Positions 35,201-48,990 of a stretch of 64,000 nucleotides of DNA are shown in pieces. Made by a program: the position numbers and the translations under genes. Each line of letters begins with the position of its first letter. Position 1 is the first letter of the stretch. This DNA comes from Acridotheres tristis (Eukaryota > Chordata > Aves > Passeriformes > Sturnidae), in the NCBI GenBank assembly GCA_037013685.1, contig CM072890.1, positions 12,973,043 to 13,037,042 of the forward strand. The letters run 5' to 3'. The notes beneath the pieces were generated by a model that worked only from the letters and a program-made list of their open reading frames with translations, made no database searches and was not told where the DNA came from.

Positions 35201-38200
35201 TGTCTCTCCTCACCCCTTCTAGTGATTCTAAACCCTTTCCCTCGATGGAGCTTGTGAAATAAAAGGAAATATAGAATGTTTTAAGTCCATGAGCCTATAC
35301 ACTGGTGTTTGCCTAAGGATGAGCTTATTTGGGTCAGTCTCAGGTGCTGGCATACTGGTTATACAACGTGACACTGTGTATCCCTCTATTGAATCTGGTG
35401 GATGTTGGCCCTCAGATTTTTAAAATAGATATGAGTACCAGCCATAGCAAGTGCAAAAGTCTTGTTTCAATGTGAAACCACTTGGAAGGTGGAAAAAAAA
35501 AAAGCTGAAAACTATAATGCTTTGAAATCTGTGGTAAGTTGCATTGTCATTGTAAAATATCATTGGTGAAAGAGCACTTCTTGCCAAAATGCTCTCAATA
35601 CAGTTATGTTAATATACTGACATAATTTGCCAATAGTGTTATCTCCAAAGATAAAGCTGTTGTCACAGCAAGACATGCAGGGCTGGCCGCCCAGTGAAGT
35701 AGATTAGATTCCCAATGAGCGTATCCTTACATCGTTATACAAGTCCTTGTTATTCCATTAACATTGATTGAGGTGACTTTGCAAACCTACAGATTTCTGC
35801 TTCTGCTCTGGTTCTGCTCCCATGTAACTTTGGACTTGAATACTCCCAGAAACTGTTCTGGTACCTCAGTGTAAGCTTTTATTCCTTGCCCCTGTGTATG
35901 GAAATTATTTCCAGCTGACAGCTGGACTGAGCACGTGTCAGGAAAAATCTACATACAACAGCAGACGGCCAAAAGATGACTGAAACACTACTAGCAAATG
36001 CAGGAGTAATGTTAATACCTGTCAGGGCTCTCACAACAAGCCATTCTGGTTTCTGGTTCATGCGCATCACAGTGTACTGATCAGCTGCATTTCAAGTACT
36101 GGCTATGGCTAAAAGTAAGGTATTCTCTTAGAGCAATGCCACACACCTCAAAGTCTTGCAAGAAGTGAGTATAGCCCTTGCTTTCCTCCCCTCAGCCTAG
36201 TGAAAGCACTGCCTTCCCAAACCATTGGTAACTGCACCATCTGATGATTATGCTTTTTATTAATTTCATTTCCTTAGCAAATCTTTGTTTATGTTCCTAT
36301 TGAGTGCATATTGTTCTATAGGTCCTTCCACTTGCAGCAGAACTGCTGCATGTGTGGGATGCTTTACATGCTGCTCAATAGTTTATAGGCACTCTGTGAG
36401 ATCCAACCTCAATTAGTGCAGGAACTTCTGGGTTGTTCCAGGGCTGCTAGACACATGTCACTGTTCAAGGGATCCAGCTCATGCTAGATTGCACGCCACA
36501 TGATCCATTCTGTTCCTGCTTCTGGGTGCCAAGTATCCTTGACTTCTGTGTGAGCTTCATGTGTGTACTTGGCAGAATAGCTTAGTCCTGTGATAATTCA
36601 GTGCAGTGTTTCATACCAAAGAACTGTAGTGAAATAGAAGACAAATTACAGATGCTGCTCAAAGGTCTGAAGTTCTGCCTTCATGTTGTTTTGCACACAG
36701 GTTGAATTAGCATTGTATAAAGCTCTAGTGGCTATTGAAGCAAATTATTTCAGAGAACTGTAATTATCTGCCCCCATGTAGGAACCAGATAGTATCTTGG
36801 CATGGAGTAATTACTTAATGGATTAGTTTCATGCTGGGGGGAGGTATGTACCCTATTCTATAAGTGAACCTTCCTTTCAGAGAAATTGCTTTAATGTTAC
36901 GTCTGAATGACCACAGTAATGGCATGAACATACCTTGACATATACTCTGAAGGGATAAATGCAGTTTTCTGAAGTCAGTTTTGAAATTGGAATTTGCTAA
37001 TGCACAAGTTTTGGGCTTAGAAGTATCATCCCTACTGTGCGGTTTTTGTGACGTAGTAATAGAAGTGCAGCACGTTACTCTACCCATAATACTCTGAAGA
37101 GCAGAAATAAACCTGTTGGTAGTGCTTTTATTTGTGGAGGACATTCACTGCATACCTTGGCATCTCAACATGAAATTTTGACAAAAAATGTTGTGGTGAA
37201 CCATAATGTTTGATATGAGTGGTGGCACACACACAGCTCCTTTGGGAGCTAAGTTTCTTCATGTACAGTTGGAATCACAACCTCTTCTGCAGTTTGAGTG
37301 CCCCAAATATGATACACTGTACAAACAGCTGGAAAGGCCATAAGTGTGTTTCTGGCTCAATAATCAGTTCCCATTATCAACGTATAAAAAAAGTGCACGT
37401 CTCTTTTAAAGATGTTGTCTCTCTGAAAACCTATGATACCATCTGTGAATCTGGTCTGCTATTTCTCTGCTTGTACATGCTGTCAAAACTCATCCTTCCT
37501 GTTTACTGGTATGGGCAGACTGGGTCTGAGATCTGTCTGACAGAGATCCTGCTGGGAACACCTTGTAGTCCTGCACTTAGACAATTAAAGTATAATTAAC
37601 CTTGTTAGCAATGATTCTGCTCTGCACTCATTAAAGCCACTGAATTCTCACTCAGAGCTTTGAAGCGAGCTGTTGGAGGGTCTAGAAAAGCACGAGCAAA
37701 GTTTGTAAGCAGCTCTGTGAAAGACCAGGACTGTGATGTCATGGCATTATTACTTTGCCATTATTTTCTTTGGGTTCTTTTTCACCTCTGGTTGTCAGAA
37801 GTTGTGATTTCTGTATGTACTGAGGAGAGAGTCCAATAAAACCTTGGAATTCCACGAAAAATTCCTTGTAGTGCTTTAGACAGAGGCATGCTTTTCCAGG
37901 GCCAATATAGACATTGCTGGAGTTTCTTTGCTCTCAGAAGCTGTACCACAGACAATATTTAGCTACATGAGATAAAAAGAAATTTCTCATTCTAAAAGTT
38001 GTAGTTAAAGTTAACACTACTTGTAAATTTGCTTGCTGTTTATCTTGGACTTCAAAATACTTCATAGTCTTCTATCTCTGGCATTAAGACTAAGTAGATT
38101 TCATTACCTCAGGGAAAACCAACATGAGAATAAGAATGGAATAGGTTTATTCTTCCTGACGAGAAGCACCAACTTACAAGAATACAAATTGGATATGGAT

Positions 38201-39362
38201 GTGCATATATATGTATTGGGGGGTGGGTGCTTTATTTGCAGTAATAAAATGTAATTATATAGTTTGCTGCATAAATAGCCTCAAGGATAAGTAGAGTGTG
38301 TCAGACATCCAGTTATGCATGTGATAAAGGTTAATACTATTTGTTCTCAGTACATTTGGTCTTTTCAAATCATGTGCTGACATGCATCCCATTTTGATAT
38401 CTGTTCACACACTCTGGTAATGATGCATTAAGCAGAAATTCATGCCTGTGGCATTCAGTAGGACTTAGTAAATTGAATTTTTGCGTAAAGATCTTAGAAA
38501 ATGGCAAGGCACAAAACGAATGTCAGTTGCTGCTAATTTCATCTTCCTCCACACACTGCTTTCTGGAGATTAAAGCATGGATCTATTCACTACTGAAAGT
38601 TATTTCAACTCACGTGGCACATACTGGGATGCAGAAAAGCAAGTACACGTTCACAGTTATTCCTGAGGTCTCTCTGCTGGAAATATAACCTGTTAAGCTA
38701 CTGGATTTCTGCTTAAAATACCTAAAAATAACGAAATAAAACAATTAACTGGTGTCTTCAATAAATACAAATACTGAAATAAATAGTACAGCACGGTAAT
38801 TCACTGCATATGTAAAGTAGCTGTAGATAATTGACATGACCTTCATTTAATGAGCCTTCGTGGAGGTGACTGCCACAATTACATGTCCTTACTCTAGCTG
38901 TAATTGTATGGACTTTACTAAGTATGAAGTAAGATCTGCATCTTCCTAAAATCCAGTCTGGTGGGTGACCTCTTTTCATTGCTGCAGCATCACTGTGCTG
39001 CATGAAAGCAGAAAGGACATTATGGGACCATGAGAATGGACAGCGTTCGCCAAGCTGGTCTCAAATGTGCTTTCTGACAGACACGCCCTATGTCCTGAGG
39101 GAGCAGTTTAAGGCTGGCTCTCAGGGAGGCCAGTATATATCTATGTTGTACAGGTTAGTGGGTATACAGTGTATAGGACATCAATTGGACCAAGACTTCT
39201 AATCCTAGAGAGGTCTTCCATCTTCTATGCCCAGAGATGTGGCTGAACAGGAGTGCAAAAAGATTGCAGCTTTTACTTGTTGTTCCTAGAAGGTGTGGAA
39301 TAGAGACCTGAACCTCCTACACCCTAGAAGGGAGAGAAAATTAGTGTATTGTAGAACTACAG

Positions 39363-39382
39363 ACTGATGTTGTAACATCAGT
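39363..39382. repeat. Near-perfect 20-bp palindrome
   Basis: ACTGATGTT and AACATCAGT flank a 2-base centre. The stem is perfect over 9 bp. No function is suggested by the surroundings. Confidence 0.6.
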
Positions 39383-39920
39383 AATTTTTTAATTGTACGT
39401 TTCTGTGTGTGCACATCTTACTACAAGTAGTCATGGCTACACTGTTTATCTGGCATTCAGTTGTACTGATGCCCTCAGAACATGTATTACCAGCCAGGTT
39501 GCTCCAGCTAAGAAAGAACTCAGCACTGGTGAACCTCTATGGGAAATAGTTGCTCGGTCTACCAGCATAGCCTCAGGCATGGATGAACACAGAAATGCTG
39601 GGGCATCTCCAAACAAGGCCTTGTAGTGGTGGATATGCCCAACACAGAAAGGATCAATACCTTGCTTGGAAGTAGCAGGCTGGGAAAATAGGAAAATAGT
39701 TTTCTCATGTGTTCCCAGCCCAGTTCCCCTTCTACACAGGGTGGCACACTGACTGGCTTGTAATCAGGAGGATGTACACAATATGTTAATGTTTGGGGTT
39801 TACAAGGCACTTATTGTAACAGGACAGGCTGTATCTTTAATCTTTGCAATATAATGAAGGTTTGGTGGTTGGGGAACAGAGAGGAGAAGGACTGGAAGCT
39901 GCCATACAAAGCAGCATTGT

Positions 39921-39963
39921 TGGTGTTATATATTTATTGTCAGATGGTGTTATATATTTATTG
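39921..39963 (+). repeat. Direct duplication of a 19-bp AT-rich unit
   Basis: TGGTGTTATATATTTATTG occurs identically at 39,921-39,939 and 39,945-39,963, a period of 24 bases with a TCAGA spacer. Identity of the copies suggests a recent duplication. Confidence 0.85.
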
Positions 39964-40053
39964 GGATATTAGTCCTGCCTCATTAAAATAGGAGAGGAAC
40001 TACGTGGTTTGATGCTAAATGCCAGGCACCCAGGAAAAAACTCTTCACCTATT

Positions 40054-40080
40054 CTCCTCTGCTATAGCTGAGCAGAGGAG
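40054..40080. repeat. 10-bp stem hairpin
   Basis: CTCCTCTGCT and AGCAGAGGAG form a perfect stem around the 7-base loop ATAGCTG. It lies in the last intron with no clear terminator or small-RNA context. Confidence 0.6.
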
Positions 40081-40959
40081 GGGGAAGGAAAACCCAAAGA
40101 GGCTCATGAGTTGAGGTAAGGATTGGGAAGAAACACTTCAACGGCAAAATAGGCTCAAAACTTTAAAGGTATAAAAAAAATTAACAGAATTAAAAGAGAA
40201 TAATGAGAACTAAAATAAACCTTTAGAACACTTTTCTCCTCCCCCACCCGCCCTCCCTAGCCCTTCTTTCCTTCCCAGTGACAGTGCAGGGAGACAAAAT
40301 ATGGGGGTTTTAGTCAGTTTATCACTTCTAAAAATCTTTCCTCAGTTCGCCTAGGGAGAGGAGTCTCTTCTGTTATGTAGTGGGGATCCTTACCGTGGGA
40401 GGCAATTCTTTGTGAACTTTTCCAATGTGGTTCTAATTTTCACGAGTAGCAGTCCCGCCCGGCCTGCCTGTAATGTGAGTCCCTTCCACAGGCAAAACAG
40501 TCTTCCCGAAGTACATGCTGTGGGTCATTTTAGTTCATGGGGTGTCGTTTTTTTAAGGATGAGTTGTTCTGGTTTGGAAGGAAGGGCTCTCTTTCTGTAC
40601 CTTCTTTCTCTCTGTTTGAGTTTCTCACTAGATTACAGCTTTCCAGCATCCATGTGCTCCAGCGTGAGCACATTTTCTCTCGGGCTGCGAGTGAGCCTCT
40701 GCATCCCCCCGTGCACTTCATGAATTACAGGGAAGCAGTTTGTTGTACTATAGTCCCAACCACGCCTTGAAGAATCTCAGCTTTGACGCCCAGAGCACCT
40801 CCTTCTCCCCCTCCGTCCTTTCAGCGACTTTAGTGTCACCATGGTGTTCTCCTCACGTGTCTTCACCTTTTCCTTTTCTCTGACTCAGGAGAGAACTGCT
40901 GTCTGTAGATTCGTTTGTTCTCAAGTTCTATCAACTGAAACGTTTTTACAGAGTTCCGC

Positions 40960-41290
40960 AGTGCTGAAAGGTTGATCCCGTCCAGGCTCCACATCAGGGA
41001 ACTGCCCGTCATGCCCGTCGCTGTCAGCCCCATGGTCCCCGCCAGCACCGCACAGCAGTGCTGGCCACGGCAGCACTCGGAACCTCTGTTCATGCGGGTA
41101 CCAAAAGGAGAAGCTCCTACAGCAGCCCCGCCCTTGTGTCCTTGTGCAGCACGGCTGAGCAAAGGAAGCTCACTGTGAGCCATGCCGAGATGGCAGCGGC
41201 CGTGTGGGCCTGGCCGTGCCGCTGGCCATGCAGTCCCGCCGTGGCCCCAGCAGCCGCTCCCCAACCCTTCAGAGGAGGAGAGAGCAATTG
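40960..41290. promoter_or_regulatory. CpG-enriched patch inside the last intron
   Basis: I count about 19 CpG dinucleotides in roughly 320 bases, far above the surrounding intron. Two ATTGGCT (inverted CCAAT) motifs follow at about 41,348 and 41,389. This combination could mark an internal promoter or enhancer, or an old GC-rich insertion. A 207-codon minus-strand frame covers it, but its sequence is not recognisable. Confidence 0.35.
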
Positions 41291-44200
41291 CCTGCCTTTC
41301 TTTCCTTCTTAAATATATCATCACAGAGTCGTTGCCAACTACTTCAATTGGCTTAGTAGCATGTCTGTTTTCAGACCCAGCCCGTGATTGGCTTTGCTCG
41401 GCATGGGGGGAGCTTCTAGCAACTTCCCCCCAACACACACACAAAAAAAAATCACTTCCGTGCCTGGCTTCTTCCCTCCTCACCAAAAAGTCAAGCTAGG
41501 GAAAACTAACACATGTGCATTCATGTGTCCGTTCAACAACAGCTGAAAGGTTGTCTAATTCTATCCATGAAGTGAGATATCTTATTCTGCTAAAGCATGT
41601 TAAACTAGCTGAATTTTAGCAGTTGCTAATACAAATTGCTGTGGTCTCTAAAGTGAAGATATTTCCCAGGTGATAAAGTATTATGCCCTTGTATTAATTA
41701 AATCACTTGATGTAATTTTGCTATAAGATAAGGACTTGTATAGTGCTCAAGTCACTGTCAAGATAGAAGAATCTTTTTACATTCTGCTTCTGGAGTTCAG
41801 CTTAGTCTGGGACTCATTTGCAGAGTAGTAGATGTTTGATCTACAGTTGCTTGCTGGCAATATTCATTTTATCTGTGCTGCTAAAGCTTACTTTGACATG
41901 CTCTTCTACAGTTTTAAATTGGGAGGAAGAAGATTGGCTTTTAAGCAGGTATGTTTTCTTTCAGTATATTATGTGCCTGTCTAAAAACTGTTGGTTTTCA
42001 GAGTCTAGTTGTACACAATTTCTTGCCATCCCAGATAATAGTGGTGGTTGTGTCATTGGATGGGATGTAAATTGATCAAACTTGACACCAGTTTTCTTGC
42101 TAAATGGAAGGCATAATTGATTAAGGAAAATTTAATGTGATACATAAAGTCCTGTTAGATGTGGTGACCAACCAGCTGTCAGTGGGGGATGCTGAGGGTT
42201 TATTGAAGTCAATTTGTCGTCTATTGCCTTCCTCTTAAGAAAAGCGTCCATGTGAGTGAAGTTGCACAGCCACTATTGTGTTTTCACATCCGTGCAAGGT
42301 AAACAGCCCAGTGACAGTAGTGAACAATGTGGCCTGGTCCAGGGATTCTTCTCTCCTTTGTTCACCTATCTGACTTGAAAAGCAACTGATCAACAGCTGG
42401 TGTGCTTACCTGATGAGTGCAAACTTCTTTCTGTTCTGTGCTTGGCTTGGTGCCTCTTTTGCCCTCTCTCTTTTGCTCTGGAAAGCCCCCTGGGGTCCGA
42501 CGTGCTCAGAGAGACCCTGTCCTACACAGTCAAGAACTGGCCAGGACCTCTGGGCACTGCTCCGATAAAAACAACAGGAACTTGGTTAGGAGCCAGAAGA
42601 TCTGTTTTCTGTTCATTGCTCTGGTGGCCACAAAGTGTGATGCGAGTGTTTGGGGATCTTTTCATTTTAGGTTTTATATTAAACAATTCTCTGAAGAGAG
42701 AGCATATAAATATTTTTTTGTTCCACTGGCTCTGCATTTATATGTTAGCTGAGCCACCCGTTTTCAAGACACAAAGAATTGTCTTGTCTCTCATTTGATA
42801 ACGGAAGACTAGCAATCTTTGTCCTTCTTTTGGAAATCACCTTTGTAAGGCCTCTTTTCTTTCCCTTTGAGAAAGAAATGTGACACTACCTGTGGAATGT
42901 TTTCAAAATCCCAACATGAAAAACAAATGCAAAATATTAATGTTCTGCATGGTTAGAGCAAACACTATGTTCCTGTGAGTCACAGATGTCAGGTTTGTTT
43001 AATCTTAATAAATCTACGCCACAACAACACTATTAAACAGGAAGAGAGATGGAGGGATGAAGGAAGAGTTATGCTGGGTTAGAAAGGATTCTTGGCCAAA
43101 GTCTTGTTTAGTGGGGGCCTGGAGATGAGTGGGGCATGGACATAAACCTGAACACTTCCCACCCTGCCTTCATTAAGTACTTTAAGACCTATGTTTTGGG
43201 CATTGTGTTTCTAGTGCACATTTCATTTTATTTGTATGTTTTATGATAAATTGCCTTTCCATTTTAAGTCATAAGAGTACTCATTTCCCACAGCATATTT
43301 GCTGGAGATAAAGTAAGTCATTTTACATAGCATCCAGTTGGCAAACAGAAATAGCATTTACTCCACTGAGTGTTGCCAAGTATGAGGTACTTCCAAATGA
43401 ACTTCAAAAGCTCTGAAACATGCATTAGCTGCTTTTTCAAAAATGTGAACAATGCCATTGCTTTCTAGCAAACAGAACTGGTGAGAAGAGGGATCGGAAG
43501 GTAAAAAAATAACAACTGGATATGATAGATATTGTAGTAGTGCTTGGGATCAGACAGCATAGCTCTCTCACTGAGGATTTAGGGGCGTTTCTTGTAACAG
43601 GACCTCAAGTATCTACTGTGCACTTGAGGAGGAAACCATTTCCAACCTGAGGAGACTCACCAAAAAGCACTTGGGAAGGAGTTCGTATGAACTTCAAGCA
43701 GTTGGGTGTCCTGATAGGAGTGAGTTGTGCTGACTCCAAGCCTGGTGAGGAATTTCCTTACCAGCACTCCTTTCTGGTGCTACCGCTCCTCTCTCAGTGA
43801 GGACAGAGATGAGCATACACATAAACATCAAAGCACAACCCTTAACATGTGCCAGTTTTTGAGGTAGAAAGTAAGAGAAACAGGCAAACTGCTGTGTTTC
43901 AGTATGGCAGTAGGGCTGGTTATGCTGGGTTTCATTATGGCCTCTGGGCTCTAACTAGGCATAAATAAATGCTTTGCCCACCTGAGAACAGGTGGTGTGG
44001 GGCCCTGGAAAAGTACAGAACAGTGGTTCTGCTACTGTCACTTCAGTATAGCTCTTAGAAGCTCTGTAGTCCAGCATGCCCTTTCCATGCTGTTCACATG
44101 ATGCAAGCTGTCTGTCCAGCTCAGGCTTAGTATACTGTTCTAGGCCATTTTCTTGTTCTATATTTATGTGTATATACCTTCTATATTTAGATGAGAAATT

Positions 44201-44734
44201 GACCTACTGAGACCTCAGAACTGTATGGCTTCTTCCTGTGTTTTGAAGATTGCTTTCAAAACACAGTTTCTCCTGGTGCTGCTCAGGTTTTTTTGTGGGC
44301 AGAATGATGAACTATTTTTTGCCACAGAGTGATTGTCAAAATCGAGTATTTACATTTGTGTTTGAAATTGAAGTCTTGCTTTACGCAGCTGTGAAGCTGT
44401 CTTATTGCTGAAATGTTGCATTGCTAAATAGCATTCTGCTTTTGCTGTTACTTGAAATAGGTGTAATTGGTCAATAAATAAGGAGTCAGAATAGTATCTC
44501 ATCTAATACTTGCTACAGAGAGATTTTAGCATTTAAGAATCAAGTTGCTGGGATCAATGGTGCCTTTGATGCAGTATATGCTTTTTCTGAAACTCTAAAT
44601 TAAAGAACACTCTTTTACAAGAGTATGCTTAATCACTGGTAATGAGTTGCAACTGCATCGAGAACATCTCTGTAGAAAATGCATGGTCTTGTGACTACTT
44701 GAGCAAATTTTTATTACTCCAAACCTTGTAAGTT

Positions 44735-45521
<787 letters not shown>

Positions 45522-45773
45522 TGGCTTCATGTTGTATAGATTATATTGAGACAAAATTATCTATTTGTATATATACATAACAGGGTAAATTATTCGGTAA
45601 AAAATAATTTTATGGACTGCATGTATGACTGAAGTTTATACAGTACAGTGGTTACACAATCTATTTATTGAACATATCCATGACCTGAAGGGGAACAATA
45701 GTCACTTGCGCACAAGTTTAAACAAACAAAAAAAAAGGAAAAAAAAAGAAAAGCAAACAAAAAAGTCTGCATT

Positions 45774-45780
45774 ACATTCC
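45774..45780 (+). promoter_or_regulatory. miR-1/miR-206 seed site in the 3'UTR
   Basis: ACATTCC is the heptamer target of the miR-1/206 seed. It lies in the short 3'UTR, 250 bases after the stop, in a context (GCATTACATTCC) that also occurs in mammals as I recall. BDNF is an established miR-206 target in mammals. Confidence 0.55.
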
Positions 45781-45846
45781 TCCATAACATTGTGGTTTGT
45801 TGCCGTTGCCAAGAATTGAAAATACAAAAAAATTTTTTAAAAAAAT

Positions 45847-45909
45847 AATAAATTGCATGCTGCTTCAATTGTGAATTAATGATAAACGGTCCTCTTTCAG
45901 AAAAATAAA
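45847..45909 (+). terminator. BDNF: Proximal poly(A) signals of BDNF
   Basis: AATAAA occurs at 45,847-45,852 and again at 45,904-45,909, 325-390 bases after the stop codon. This is the position of the proximal site that makes the short BDNF mRNA. Further AATAAA hexamers at 46,176-46,181 and 46,520-46,525 could give intermediate ends. Confidence 0.75.
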
Positions 45910-47683
45910 TTGAACCAAAACATTCTGTTTACATTTTAGACAGTAAGTATCTTTAGTCTGTTAGTATATGTTTACTGCTTCTAACTTCTGATAGCGTTGA
46001 AATTAAAACAATGTCAAGGTGCTGTTGTCATAGTTTTACTGTTTCTCTTTTACTTTTGAATTCCCATCAGATTGAAAAAGAAAGAAATAATTACCTTATT
46101 CTGGATTAGAAAAAAATTTGGTTTTTGTATGTTGTGAAGGTGTTTGCAATAGCAGTCCGACTACTGACAAAAAATAATAAAAAGAGGCAACTGAAAAAGA
46201 ATGGTGATGTTCCACTTCACATTGTTGAACTTCAGGCTTAAAGACAACACTTACTTAACTGTATGGCAACATGCTTTTTTGGTTGTTGGGGGGGTGGTTT
46301 GTTGTTGTTGGGTTTGTTTGTTTGTTTGTTTTTCAATTTTCAGTCTTTAGAGACATGCATTTGCTTATACAGTGTTTGCTTATGTTTGAGAATTTTTTTT
46401 CTCCCTTTTCTCCCACTGGAGGGACATTGGTTGTGATCTTTAAGTATTTCACTTACCATAGAACTGGAGCTTGTCATATAGAGAGTATTCTATAGTGTTC
46501 AGAGCAATTATTTTCATATAATAAAAGACTGTGCTTGGCTCAAATGTCTTGGTGAAGCACAGTGAGAGTGTCACTAGAAGAAGGGTCTAGAAAAGATGAT
46601 GGTGGATCTGAAACCAGGTCGGTTGTGAGACTTTATAGCTTAGCCAGCTGGGAAGAAATAACAGTGATTTGGGTTGACTGAGGCTATCCCCATTGCAGTC
46701 ATTACTGAATGTGGCCTGTGCATTATGTTAGAGAGCCAGAGCTTGGCCGTGCACATGGATGCCCTTCCCCTCCAGAGCATGCAGCAGCCCCAGGCCTGCA
46801 AAGCTGGTGGGCAAATTCTGGTGGCATCTCTGCCTGAAGGAGCCCTGGAAATTAGCTTGGGAATGAGACAGAAAGGAGTGCTGCTTCTAGTAGAAAGAAA
46901 TTAGTATTATGTTTGTGTGGCTCTACCTCTGCTGTCAGACTTATTTTATGAAACAAATATTGGCACTAAAAAACCACTCTTGAAGTAAATGAAGAGCAAG
47001 TGCTGGAGGAGTTAGGTTAACTTGCTTAGGTTCTGAGAGAGGTGTTTAGCTCTGCATTGCCCCCCTCCTGACAGAAGTATTGCTAAAAAGGCGAGTTGTA
47101 AGGCTGAGAGCTATGCATATCACTTGCACTGGCTTACAGTGGGCTGAGAACAGAAATAGCTTGTTAGTAAGCTCACTGAGGGCTGATGCTATATTTGTAA
47201 TTCGTGTAGATTGAAAAAAATGGCTGAAGAAGTAGGAAAATCTGCAAAATATAATCTGCTTCTGAATGCTGTAGAATCTGTGTTTATTAAAACTTTGACT
47301 GGGCAAAGCTTACAGAAATATGTTGGCCCCAGTAATACTCTTTGAAGAGCATATTTAGCACTGATTTTATGTCATCACTGGTAGAAACCCATGCTGAAAG
47401 CTAACAGACCCTTTGACATCAGTGATTTCTTCTACTTCAGGTAGAAGGGCAGCCCCTTCCTGAGGGTAACTGGCTGCCCAAGTGTCAGTTGCATTGGCTG
47501 TGTGCACACCGGACTGTGAGTGAGAAGAGAGGGTTGTTTGTGTCACCCACCTGAACTTCAGACTTCAGCCTTCCCCATCAATTGCTGATGGGGATTTCCT
47601 ACACAGAAAAACAAAAACAAAAACAACCCAAAACCTTACTGAAATTCTCAAACTTCATCTAAGATATCCTTCATGCAAATTAA

Positions 47684-47770
47684 ATCATTGAATCAAAGAA
47701 TGTTTTGTGTTGGAAGGGACCTTGAAGATCATTTATATCATGGACAAGTACACCTTCCACTAGACCATTT
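47684..47770 (-). mobile_element. CR1 LINE 3'-end fragment
   Basis: The + strand reads AATCATTGAATCAAAGAATG, then TTGGAAGGGACCTTGAAGATCAT and later ACACCTTCCACTAGACCA with divergence between. These are hallmark words of the reverse complement of an avian CR1 tail, so the element points to the minus strand. It is about 90 bp, 5'-truncated and diverged. It sits within the BDNF long 3'UTR, so it is transcribed antisense to itself. Confidence 0.8.
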
Positions 47771-48182
47771 CATTCCCCTGGGACCAGTACCTGTGTGCAC
47801 ATTGTAATTTGCATTTAGTAAACCCAACATGACTCAGGAGCTATTCTCAGCAATAGTCCTAATCTGCAGCAGAGAAGTGGTGTAATGTTGGCTTCTCTCA
47901 AAACAAGGGTTGGTTGCTTTTAAGGAAAGGATGATGCTGATATGTGAATAACAAACAAATCACTCATCAAGACTGGAAAAAAAAAAAAGCTAGGTTCTGA
48001 CAGTTGTCTAATTCAGATATAGGAATAAAATAACTACTAGTTCAAAGAAACTGAATTTCCAAAAGAGAAGTGTTAATGCATAAATCATGCTAGAAATGAA
48101 GTTCCTTACTTCCCAAAGTTGACTATGGCTATATCCTTTACTTATAAATACCTGGCACAGTAAAGGCGGTGTAGGTGTGGCA

Positions 48183-48258
48183 GAATTAGAATTAGAATTA
48201 GAATTAGAATTAGAATTAGAATTAGAATTAGAATTAGAATTAGAATTAGAATTAGAAT
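48183..48258 (+). repeat. (GAATTA)12 hexanucleotide array
   Basis: Twelve perfect GAATTA units (48,183-48,254) followed by a partial GAAT. It lies in the long 3'UTR about 730 bases before the distal poly(A) signal. Perfect identity suggests recent expansion and likely length polymorphism. Confidence 0.97.
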
Positions 48259-48766
48259 AGTGGGATGGTAGGTTCAGAGGAGTAAAGGACAGCCCATGTA
48301 GCTGGGGAGGACTAAGGGATGGAACTGGGAACCTAGAGAACTGTGTCTGGTAACTACACCCAGAGTGATATTCCCCTTAATATGCCAACTCTGTAATTAC
48401 TGATATAAGGTTAAACTGGCAATTAACCTGCAGTCCTATGGCTCTCCCATGCCTGACCTTGTACATCCATGGTCACAGGCTGGGCAGTTTTAGTTAACAC
48501 AGAGATGGAGAGGGGAGGGTTGGTTTTTCTTTATATTACTTAATTAAACTCTTGCTGTGGTCTGTTTGTGACAGAAGTATATCATGCATGTCAGCAGGCC
48601 TAGTGCTGTGTTAAAGACTCTTGCAACTGTAAGCTCATGTCCGTGGCCTTGTTCTCTATTATTCATCTTGTGTAACATAAATATTTATTGTATATTTATA
48701 TAATTTTATGGTTTTTTGGGAAAATACTGAAATTGGCATTAAAATTTAAAAGCAACTGTGTCATAT

Positions 48767-48774
48767 TGTAAATA
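48767..48774 (+). promoter_or_regulatory. Pumilio-type element in the distal 3'UTR
   Basis: TGTAAATA matches the Pumilio recognition sequence UGUANAUA. It lies in the AT-rich distal part that appears conserved, near several UUUUAU-like elements. Binding is inferred from motif only. Confidence 0.4.
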
Positions 48775-48984
48775 TAATTAAGCTATATTTAAGTGTACTG
48801 ATTAACATAATATATGTTTAACTAGAGTTTTTTACGTTTTTAAATATATTTTCGAAATACATATATATAAGAAACGGGGTTTTCGGGGGGACCATGTGAC
48901 TTTTCTCTAATTGTAAAACAAACTTGAGTTTCACTATAAATATGCGTGTTCTTTGTTTTAAAATATTTTCTACGCTATTTTAGC

Positions 48985-48990
48985 AATAAA
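48985..48990 (+). terminator. BDNF: Distal poly(A) signal of BDNF
   Basis: AATAAA within TTTTAGCAATAAAATC, 3.46 kb after the stop. Cleavage is expected about 15-25 bases later, near 49,005-49,015. The context resembles the end of the mammalian long transcript. Confidence 0.8.

Noticed and set aside
40863..41486. 207-codon minus-strand open frame in the intron
   Set aside because: Overlaps a CpG-enriched patch that lowers stop-codon frequency; the sequence is not recognised as a gene or a retroviral protein.
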